Source: an uncultured Eubacteriales bacterium
GTDB taxonomy: Bacteria; Bacillota; Clostridia; Oscillospirales; Oscillospiraceae
Direction: 5' to 3'
Assembly: GCA_900550585.1 (NCBI GenBank)
Contig: URST01000029.1
Span: forward strand, 1-22,079
Length of the DNA: 22,079 bases
Shown: piece by piece, positions 16,199-22,079 of the stretch
How positions within the stretch are numbered: the first letter of the stretch is position 1
Layout of the letters: each line of letters starts with the position of its first letter
Notes under the pieces: model-generated
The model's database searches: none
What the model saw: the letters and a program-made list of their open reading frames with translations, nothing else
Told to the model about the DNA's origin: nothing
Made by a program: the position numbers and the translations under genes

Positions 16199-17050
16199 TT
16201 ATCGTTCCTCCCGCCCACGCTGGCGGATGAGGTATTTGCGGTAATGCTCGCAGGCTTTGAGAACGAAGTCCTCAAGCTGCCGTGGGTTGGCATCTGGCGC
16301 AAATTCTCGCAGCTTTTCGGTGGGTATCTTCACTGTCTCCCGCTGGTTCGGTTTTTCTTCGCTCATAAGGAACTGGATCACATCCTTCGTCAGCAGCCCT
16401 TCACGGTCGGCCTTGTGCATTCGCCATGCCTGCGAATAAGATGGCGTGCAGTCGTTGATCTCACATTGCTCCAGCACATCCCGCTGGCTGTATTCATCGA
16501 GATAGGACAACTCCACGCCGACAGAGAACGCAATTTCCTCCTTGTCCATCTTTTCCAGCAATTCCGGGATGAGGTAGGTCAGGCGAATATAGCGCTGAAC
16601 CTGCCTGCCGCTGTCTGTATCGGAAATATCATCCCGGGACTTGTGGCCAACTTGTCCACAAGCGATTCCCTGATGGGACAGTGCTTCCATTTTCAACTTG
16701 TAAGCATACGCCTTTTCACTGGGCAGGATATGCTCCCGGTGCAGATTGCTGTCCACCAAGGCAATGGCGGCGGCATCCCGGTCAAGGGTGCAAATCAGCA
16801 CGGGAACTTCTGTCAGGCCTGCCTTCCGGGCAGCATACAGGCGGCGGTGGCCGCTGATGACTTCATATTCATCGCTGTTTTCAACGGAACGGACGATCAA
16901 CGGGGAAAGAACACCATTCTCCCGGATACTTTCCGAAAGAGCAGCCATCTCCTCGTTGTCCTGTACCTTGTAGGGATGGCCTTCAAACGGGCGCAGCTGT
17001 TCAATTCTTAAGAGCGCCGGTTTCATTGGCACTGTGTTTTTGTTATTCAT
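16199..17050 (-). CDS. parB: ParB/Spo0J-family partition protein
   Basis: CTP-dependent DNA-clamp family used for partition or regulation in plasmids and integrative elements. The 283-residue product starts at the ATG at 17050 behind GAAGG; a longer reading to 17089 adds a basic stretch without a better site. The N-terminal nuclease-like CTP-binding domain has EYEVISGHRRLYAARKAG, with GHRR at residues 67-70, and DSNLHREHILPSEKAYAYK. A helix-turn-helix region contains SGRQVQRYIRLTYLIPELL. The C-terminus (about 200-283) is of the element-specific type. No ParA is adjacent. It lies 49 bases after the short repA and 12 before tnpW in a compact operon. Confidence 0.92.
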   Translation of the reverse strand: MNNKNTVPMKPALLRIEQLRPFEGHPYKVQDNEEMAALSESIRENGVLSPLIVRSVENSDEYEVISGHRRLYAARKAGLTEVPVLICTLDRDAAAIALVDSNLHREHILPSEKAYAYKLKMEALSHQGIACGQVGHKSRDDISDTDSGRQVQRYIRLTYLIPELLEKMDKEEIAFSVGVELSYLDEYSQRDVLEQCEINDCTPSYSQAWRMHKADREGLLTKDVIQFLMSEEKPNQRETVKIPTEKLREFAPDANPRQLEDFVLKACEHYRKYLIRQRGREER

Positions 17051-17099
17051 TGTTGACCTTCTTTCTCTTTTTCGGGTAGTAAATATCACTCTCTAAGTC

Positions 17100-17489
17100 T
17101 TATTTCCTTCCGATTCCCGGACTTCTGGAATTCCGATAATCGGACTTTTGGGTAAACTCCTTTAAGTAGATGCGGTTGGCCTTGCCCTGCCCCTGACGGC
17201 GGCGCTCGATAAGGTCGGCTGCATCCAGCTCTGCAAACAGGCGGCAGACCTTTTCGTGTCCGAAATGCAGCAGCTCCTGCGCCTGATGGATGGTGAAATA
17301 TTGGTAGACCCGACCGTGCTCGTCTTTCCAGTCGTTCTTCTCGGATAGGGACAGCCGATCCAGCAGCAGGCCGTAGAGCATCTTGGCATCGGTGGAAACA
17401 GTTTGGTAAATCTCATCTGTGAACAGCAGCTTTGGTATACGGTAAAAGGTGAAATGTTCGGAGTCGTTGACTGTAAAATATGGGTTCAT
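17100..17489 (-). CDS. repA: Replication initiator protein A, N-terminal domain only (probably truncated)
   Basis: RepA_N-family initiator that would bind the element's origin. The 130-residue product begins at the ATG at 17489 after AGGAGGAATTCA. It carries the family N-terminal winged-helix region (about residues 5-110) with FYRIPKLLFTD, STDAKMLYGLLLDRLSLS, VYQYFTIHQAQELLHFG and LDAADLIERRRQGQGKANRIYL. It then stops after KSDYRNSRSPGIGRK. Homologues in Tn1549-like elements usually continue past such a linker into a C-terminal DnaD-like domain, for about 250-300 residues in all. Here ParB follows 49 bases later, so the C-terminal domain has probably been lost by deletion. A functional short form cannot be excluded. 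Confidence 0.8.
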   Translation of the reverse strand: MNPYFTVNDSEHFTFYRIPKLLFTDEIYQTVSTDAKMLYGLLLDRLSLSEKNDWKDEHGRVYQYFTIHQAQELLHFGHEKVCRLFAELDAADLIERRRQGQGKANRIYLKEFTQKSDYRNSRSPGIGRK

Positions 17490-17614
17490 TGAATTCCTCC
17501 TCTCGCTTGAATTTGTCACGCTTTTCAAAGCGGATTTTTGAGGTTAAGGTGTTGCTGTATTGCTTGGGTTGATTTGGGTTCAAAAAAGCCTTGTATTTCA
17601 GGGCTGTCCGCACC

Positions 17615-17980
17615 TTAAAAGCGTGACGCCGATGCCCGCTTTCGGCGCTGCCGTTCGGCTGCCTTCAGCCGTTTCTGCTTGGCGGCGCAGGCCGGACAAT
17701 AACGCTGATTCTTCGCCCTCGGCGCAAACGCCTGACGGCACAGCACACAGCGCTTGCCGCCGGTCGGCTTCATTATCTCGGCGTGCAGCCCTTCGTCCAC
17801 TGGGAGCACGGCATTCTTGAAGTAGTTGCAGTAGATGCCGTACTTGCTGATGCTCTGGACGCAGACACAGGGCTCGCCGTCGTCCAGCAGCAGGCAGTTG
17901 CCGCCGTCGTAGTTGGCGCACAGCTTCCGCAGCAGGGCGTTGACTCTTTTCGCCTGCTGCGGTGTGATTTTGATGACCAT
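17615..17980 (-). CDS. Cysteine-rich VLP domain protein
   Basis: Small putative zinc-binding protein common in clostridial integrative elements; its role is not known. The 121-residue product contains the motif that names the family, NAVLPVDEGLH (about residues 56-66). Cysteines before it are CANYDGGNCLL and EPCVCVQ. A later CxxC pair, KRCVLCRQAF with YCPACAAKQKRL, looks like a zinc ribbon, and the tail is strongly basic. The ATG at 17980 follows AGGAGG with seven bases between. It is the first gene of the minus-strand module. The 125-base gap to repA holds no convincing gene. Confidence 0.85.
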   Translation of the reverse strand: MVIKITPQQAKRVNALLRKLCANYDGGNCLLLDDGEPCVCVQSISKYGIYCNYFKNAVLPVDEGLHAEIMKPTGGKRCVLCRQAFAPRAKNQRYCPACAAKQKRLKAAERQRRKRASASRF

Positions 17981-18060
17981 TGGAAAAACCTCCTCTCACT
18001 TGTTACTAAAATGGGTAGGTGTTTGGTGACCCTCTTCTTCAAAATTTCTGCTATTTAATT

Positions 18061-18206
18061 TTCAAGGTGCACACGGAAGACCTCAGAGCGGCGGACTACG
18101 CCGGGATCCTCTATCGCCTCTCACTTTTCCTTTGCCGAATTTTCCTGCAAAATTCCCGCACTTTTTCAAAAATTCACCTCTTTCAAGGCACACGGGGAGA
18201 ACCCCT
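18061..18206. repeat. Degenerate direct repeat pair TTCAAGG..CACACGG
   Basis: TTCAAGGTGCACACGG at 18061-18076 recurs about 120 bases later as TTCAAGGCACACGG (starting 18183), and both are followed by an A/G-rich AGA and a CC. The second copy runs into GGGG-AGAA-CCCC (18194-18205), a small hairpin. Confidence 0.5.
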
Positions 18207-18209
18207 CAA

Positions 18210-18284
18210 TAGGTAGGCAGCGAGAAGGGTCGTTTATTAACCCCCTGTGAAAAAATTCTCCCTATTAGGTAGCCAGCGAGAAGG
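18210..18284. repeat. Iteron-like 19-bp direct repeat pair
   Basis: TAGGTAGGCAGCGAGAAGG (18210-18228) and TAGGTAGCCAGCGAGAAGG (18266-18284) differ at one base and start 56 bases apart. Both are preceded by a CC-rich CCT and followed by AT-rich DNA containing TTTAT. The same orientation and near-regular spacing suggest protein-binding iterons, possibly of RepA or ParB, both encoded on the adjacent module. Confidence 0.65.
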
Positions 18285-18401
18285 TTAATTTATAGATCCC
18301 CTCACTAATCAACTGGGAACTTTTTCGCAGAAAAAACGAAGAAAATTTTGTAAACTTTTTATGAACAGCTCAATGGCTGTGAGTTCTGCAAAGACCTCCT
18401 C

Positions 18402-18482
18402 ACTTACTTTGAATTTGGGTGTCCTTTTGTGGGGGTGTTTTTGGACGGTTCTCAAATTTTTTCTCTCTACTTACTTTGAATT
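18402..18482. repeat. Degenerate tandem repeat of about 67 bases
   Basis: ACTTACTTTGAATT occurs at 18402-18415 and again at 18469-18482. The sequence after each copy also matches in part (TTG then GGGTGTT then TTG then AAATTTT). This suggests an old tandem duplication with a 67-base period. Confidence 0.55.
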
Positions 18483-18532
18483 GAGCCGCAGATTTTGAGG
18501 GTGTTCTTGAAAATTTTCTTCCGAAACGCAAA

Positions 18533-18580
18533 CAGAGGCGCAGCCGACGGATCAATCCGAAGGCTGCGCCTCTGTATTTT
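18533..18580 (+). terminator. Strong hairpin upstream of the RM promoter
   Basis: A 13-bp perfect stem pairs CAGAGGCGCAGCC (18533-18545) with GGCTGCGCCTCTG (18562-18574). The loop contains a further GGA/TCC pairing. TATTTTGATATT follows on the plus strand, a weak U-tract. It would insulate the RM operon from plus-strand read-through; no plus-strand gene lies just upstream, so it may be a relic of another gene or an element-end structure. Confidence 0.55.
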
Positions 18581-18605
18581 GATATTCTCTTTTCTCCAAA
18601 TGGTG

Positions 18606-18634
18606 TTGAGAAAATGATAGGTGTATGATATAAT
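18606..18634 (+). promoter_or_regulatory. Promoter of the type I RM operon
   Basis: TTGAGA (18606-18611) and TATAAT (18629-18634) are separated by 17 bases, a near-consensus housekeeping promoter. Transcription would start near 18641, about 25 bases before the XRE gene. The small regulator encoded first could bind here, though no clear palindromic operator is visible. Confidence 0.8.
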
Positions 18635-18665
18635 GCTGTTAATCTTTTGAAAGGAAAACTGTTTG

Positions 18666-18890
18666 ATGACGCCTTTAAGTGAGTTAATACGGGTCGTGCG
18701 CAAGAAAGCCCTGCTGTCGCAGGAGGACTTCGCAAAAGCGCTGAATGTATCCGTTGGAACGATAAACCGTTGGGAAAACGCCAAAACCAAGCCGAATATC
18801 ACGGCAATGAAAAAAATCAAGGCATTTTGTGAAGAAAACAACATCCCCTTTGATGAAATCGAAGCGTCGTGGATTGCCCAGAAGGAGTAA
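18666..18890 (+). CDS. Small XRE-family helix-turn-helix regulator leading the RM operon
   Basis: The 74-residue product is almost only a Cro/C1-type DNA-binding domain: LSELIRVVRKKALLSQEDF, then AKALNVSVGTINRWENAKT with the recognition helix around VSVGTINRWE, and a short C-terminal helix. The ATG at 18666 is used; AAGGAAA stands about ten bases upstream, and the TTG one codon before is less likely. It precedes hsdM by five bases, whose ribosome binding site lies in its last codons. Its size and place resemble controller (C) proteins of restriction systems, so control of the operon is a reasonable inference. Confidence 0.9.
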   Translation: MTPLSELIRVVRKKALLSQEDFAKALNVSVGTINRWENAKTKPNITAMKKIKAFCEENNIPFDEIEASWIAQKE

Positions 18891-18895
18891 ATGCA

Positions 18896-20473
18896 ATGGC
18901 AGATGTAAAGAAAGATCAGGAGCGGGATGAGCTATTCCGCCGTATCTATAAAATCGCCACCGACCTTGTTCACGCAGGTCATGTGGCGGAGTGGGACTTC
19001 AAATCTTATGTGCTGGGCACGATGTTCTACCGCTACATTTCGGAGAACTTCACTGCCTATATCAACGAGGGCGAACACGCCGCCGGGAACAAGGACTTTG
19101 ATTACGCCAAGATGTCCGACGCTGGTGCGGAGCCTGCCCGAGAAGGGCTGGTGCAGGAAAAGGGCTTTTTCATCCTGCCTTCGGAGTTGTTCTGCAATGT
19201 CCTTGCTCGTGCGGATAAGGATGACAACCTGAACGAAACGCTGGAGCGGGTATTCAACCACATTGAAAGCAGTGCCGCCAGCGGCGATGCGGAAAACGAC
19301 TTTGCGGGTCTGTTTGACGATTTCGATGTGAACAGCAAGGCAATTGGCGAAACTGTTGCCAAGCGCAACAAGGTGCTGGTGGAGCTGCTGAACGGTGTAG
19401 CGCAGATGCCGCTATTTTCCACCGACGGCATCAACCCCGACCTGTTTGGCGATGCTTACGAATACCTGATGGGAATGTACGCCGCCAATGCCGGAAAGAA
19501 AGGCGGGCAGTACTTCACGCCTGCCGATGTTTCAGAGCTGCTGGCCCGCCTCGGCACCATTGGCAAAACGAAGATCAACAAGGTCTATGATCCAGCCTGC
19601 GGTTCCGGCTCTCTGCTGCTGAAGGTGGAAAAAGTGCTGGGAAAGGATAATATCGAACGTGGCTTCTATGGGCAGGAGATCGACCTGACCACTTATAACC
19701 TCTGCCGCATCAATATGTTCCTGCACAACATCGAGTTTGACAAGTTCAGTATTGTGCGGGAGGATACCCTGCTCAGCCCGCAGCATTGGGACGACCAGCC
19801 TTTTGAGCTGATCGTGTCCAATCCGCCATTTTCCGTGCCGTGGGAGGGCGATAAGAATCCGCTGCTTATCAATGACCCGCGCTTTTCGCCTGCCGGAGTG
19901 CTGGCTCCCGCCTCCAAGGGCGATATGGCGTTTATTATGCACAGTCTTTCGTGGCTGGCTTCCAACGGTGCGGCGGCCATCGTTTGCTTCCCCGGCATTA
20001 TGTACCGTGGCGGGGCCGAACAGAAAATCCGCAAGTATCTGGTGGATAACAACTTTGTGGATGCCATCATTCAGCTGCCCTCCAACCTGTTCTTAAATGT
20101 CACGATCTCCGTGGACATTATGCTGCTGAAAAAGAACAAGACAGACAACGCCGTTCTGTTTGTGGATGCCTCCAAGGAGTTTGTGAAGGTTACGAAGAAC
20201 AACCGGCTTTCCGATGCCAATATCCGTCGCATCGTGTCCGCTGTGGCAGAGCGTAAGGACGAGCAGCACTTTGCCCACCTTGTGCCGAACGACGAAGTTG
20301 GCAGCAAGCAGAACAATTATAATCTTTCCGTTTCCACCTATGTGGAACAGGAGGATACCCGTGAGAAGGTCGACATCGTAAAGCTGAACGCCGAGATCGC
20401 TGAGATCGTCGCACGGGAGCAGAAGCTGCGGGAGGAAATTGATCGGATTATTGGGGAGATTGAGGGGCAATGA
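18896..20473 (+). CDS. hsdM: Type I restriction-modification system DNA methyltransferase subunit HsdM
   Basis: N6-adenine methyltransferase subunit that, with HsdS, modifies the bipartite target. The 525-residue product has the family length. It has the helical HsdM N-terminal domain (about 5-150), then the SAM-binding motif VYDPACGSGSLLLKV with DPACGSGS inside residues 230-239. GQEIDLTTYNLCRINMFLH follows, then the catalytic NPPF at 309-312 in IVSNPPFSVPW. A C-terminal helical region ends in REEIDRIIGEIEGQ, used for HsdS contact. The ATG at 18896 has AAGGAG eight bases upstream. The stop overlaps the next gene as ATGA. GC content is intermediate, lower than the ATPase genes and higher than the two genes after it. 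Confidence 0.97.
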   Translation: MADVKKDQERDELFRRIYKIATDLVHAGHVAEWDFKSYVLGTMFYRYISENFTAYINEGEHAAGNKDFDYAKMSDAGAEPAREGLVQEKGFFILPSELFCNVLARADKDDNLNETLERVFNHIESSAASGDAENDFAGLFDDFDVNSKAIGETVAKRNKVLVELLNGVAQMPLFSTDGINPDLFGDAYEYLMGMYAANAGKKGGQYFTPADVSELLARLGTIGKTKINKVYDPACGSGSLLLKVEKVLGKDNIERGFYGQEIDLTTYNLCRINMFLHNIEFDKFSIVREDTLLSPQHWDDQPFELIVSNPPFSVPWEGDKNPLLINDPRFSPAGVLAPASKGDMAFIMHSLSWLASNGAAAIVCFPGIMYRGGAEQKIRKYLVDNNFVDAIIQLPSNLFLNVTISVDIMLLKKNKTDNAVLFVDASKEFVKVTKNNRLSDANIRRIVSAVAERKDEQHFAHLVPNDEVGSKQNNYNLSVSTYVEQEDTREKVDIVKLNAEIAEIVAREQKLREEIDRIIGEIEGQ

Positions 20474-21373
20474 GAGGCGATAAAGAGGCAGCTTGCTTTG
20501 ATAAAATTAAACACGCTTTGTTCTACAAAGATGGAATGCCTATCTGCAATCCATTTGATGGATGTTCTGCCTTTACCGTTACGGATGCTTCATTTGCAAA
20601 GGATCACATTTTCTATTGTAGTTCCGACTTTAATAAGAACTATTTTGGTTTATTGGAAAATGAACGCTTTGAATTTGCTGATATCATTCGCACTGCCAAG
20701 CCCAATCCATCAAGCAGTGAATTCCCAGATTTTATATTTGATAACGGTTTCATAGAGCATTTTCAAATTACATCATCACAGGTCACACGAAAAGGTGCTA
20801 CCCATGCAAGAAAAGAAAGCGATTTTCGGCGTAAGGTAGACACTGAAACAGAAAAACTGAAAACAGAATGGAATATAACCCCAAGCTTTGATGCAGTGCG
20901 TTCTGAATCGTGGGTATTTCAAAACCCTGCGCATAGTCACGAATATTTGATGGACTCATTCAAGCAGAACTGGGAAAGTCATATAAGCAGTAGCAAGAGA
21001 TTTTCAGACGAAAAGAGTATCGGAATATTTATGGTTGAACACCCGGAAATTTCTCTGGCGATGTGTGAGAATGTATACGGTGGCTGGATTAACGGAATGT
21101 CACAAGGTGATATGCGTGAGCAGGAAAATTTCAAAGATTATCGATTAAGTCGAGACAAAGCGCTGCTAAATTATATGTATGACTTTAGGAACGAAATAAA
21201 ATATGTGATATTTGTGAATCCTCAAAGGATAGAAGTTATCCGCACCGAAAACATCCCATACCTGTTACAGCTGATGCCTTGGGATTATGCTATATATCCG
21301 ATGCAGGTATGTACAATGGCAAGTGTATATAATATCAGCATTCCAAATTCCTTGGCAAAAGGAGATGAATCCG

Positions 21374-21387
<14 letters not shown>
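20470..21387 (+). CDS. Unknown 305-residue protein embedded between hsdM and hsdS
   Basis: I do not recognise the family. The protein is soluble, without signal peptide or membrane segment, with an acidic, low-GC coding sequence unlike hsdM. Around residues 84-104, EFPDFIF followed by FIEHFQITSS (P86-D87, E96, Q99) looks like the strand-turn-strand of a PD-(D/E)xK-type fold with Q where K is usual; this is a weak resemblance. A charged helical stretch follows at 105-135 (RKGATHARKESDFRRKVDTE). It overlaps hsdM by four bases (ATGA) and hsdS by 14, so it is translated as an integral member of the RM operon. A role as accessory nuclease, anti-restriction or assembly factor is conceivable but unproven. 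Confidence 0.88.

Positions 21388-22079
<692 letters not shown>

Larger units (their letters stand above)
14222..17980 (-). mobile_element. Recombination/replication module of a Tn4451/Tn1549-like integrative element
   Basis: Five minus-strand genes, read from right to left, are Cys-rich VLP protein, RepA_N fragment, ParB, TnpW and a large serine recombinase, the set found at one end of many clostridial integrative elements. GC content is visibly lower than in the ATPase genes. The left boundary is placed just past the tRNA terminator because the recombinase gene of such elements usually sits near the end. The right boundary is not seen and the restriction-modification operon could be cargo. 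No relaxase, coupling protein or type IV secretion gene is present here. Confidence 0.7.
17981..18605. other. Long non-coding stretch between the element module and the RM operon
   Basis: About 625 bases without a credible gene. It is AT-rich with runs of A and T and holds three pairs of degenerate direct repeats and one strong hairpin (listed separately). On the minus strand it would be a long leader for the Cys-rich VLP gene, containing CCTTGAAAATTAAATAG about 80 bases before it. It could hold the element's origin of replication or transfer; nothing in it proves either. Confidence 0.5.

Noticed and set aside
16010..17011. Plus-strand open frame of 333 codons opposite parB
   Set aside because: The ParB family motifs (GHRR and others) are on the minus strand; no ribosome binding site supports this frame.
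17413..17613. Short minus-strand frame starting at the Cys-rich VLP stop and running into repA
   Set aside because: It begins with GTG, has no convincing ribosome binding site, matches nothing I know and overlaps the well-supported repA start.
18061..18284. CRISPR array
   Set aside because: The repeats come only in degenerate pairs with unequal spacing and no regular spacers.
18467..18844. Minus-strand frames covering the RM promoter and XRE gene
   Set aside because: They oppose a clear promoter and helix-turn-helix gene and encode low-complexity Lys/Ser/Phe-rich sequence.

Overview
The window reads as a piece of a high-GC member of the Clostridia, probably a gut Oscillospiraceae-type bacterium. 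That placement is an inference from the GC-rich codon use of the core genes, the E. hirae-style V-type ATPase operon, clostridial integrative-element genes and gene neighbourhoods typical of that group. Positions 1 to about 14,210 look like core chromosome. Positions 14,211 to 22,079 look like acquired accessory DNA: GC content drops, first modestly and then strongly in the last 1.6 kb.

Core part. On the minus strand, uppP (undecaprenyl-diphosphate phosphatase) runs into ftsK/spoIIIE (DNA translocase), whose C-terminus lies beyond the left edge. A 386-base divergent intergenic region then holds a promoter and a folded leader for a nine-gene plus-strand operon. That operon encodes a complete V-type ATPase in the order G/H stalk, I, K, E, C, F, A, B, D, and the Na+-ligand residues of the E. 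hirae ring are kept in subunit K. The operon ends at a perfect 15-bp palindromic terminator. The same terminator serves a convergent minus-strand pair: an ECF sigma factor translationally coupled to a polytopic membrane protein of unknown family, which may be its regulator. Divergent from the sigma factor are tRNA-Leu(UAA) and initiator tRNA-fMet with their own promoter and terminator.

Accessory part. Directly after the tRNA terminator lies a minus-strand module of a Tn4451/Tn1549-like integrative element: Cys-rich VLP protein, a short RepA_N protein, ParB, TnpW and a large serine recombinase of the TnpX/TndX type. No relaxase or conjugation gene is visible. About 685 bases without a gene follow and carry degenerate direct repeats and a strong hairpin. 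A plus-strand type I restriction-modification operon then begins: a small XRE regulator, hsdM, an unrecognised 305-residue gene overlapping both neighbours, and hsdS. HsdR is not in the window.

The main point of interest is the end of hsdS. The reading frame runs in frame into at least 14 perfect GACA tetranucleotide repeats and the window stops inside them. This is a classic slipped-strand mispairing substrate, so the specificity subunit is probably phase-variable. Together with the embedded unknown gene and the leading XRE regulator, this makes a switchable methylation system carried next to an integrative element.
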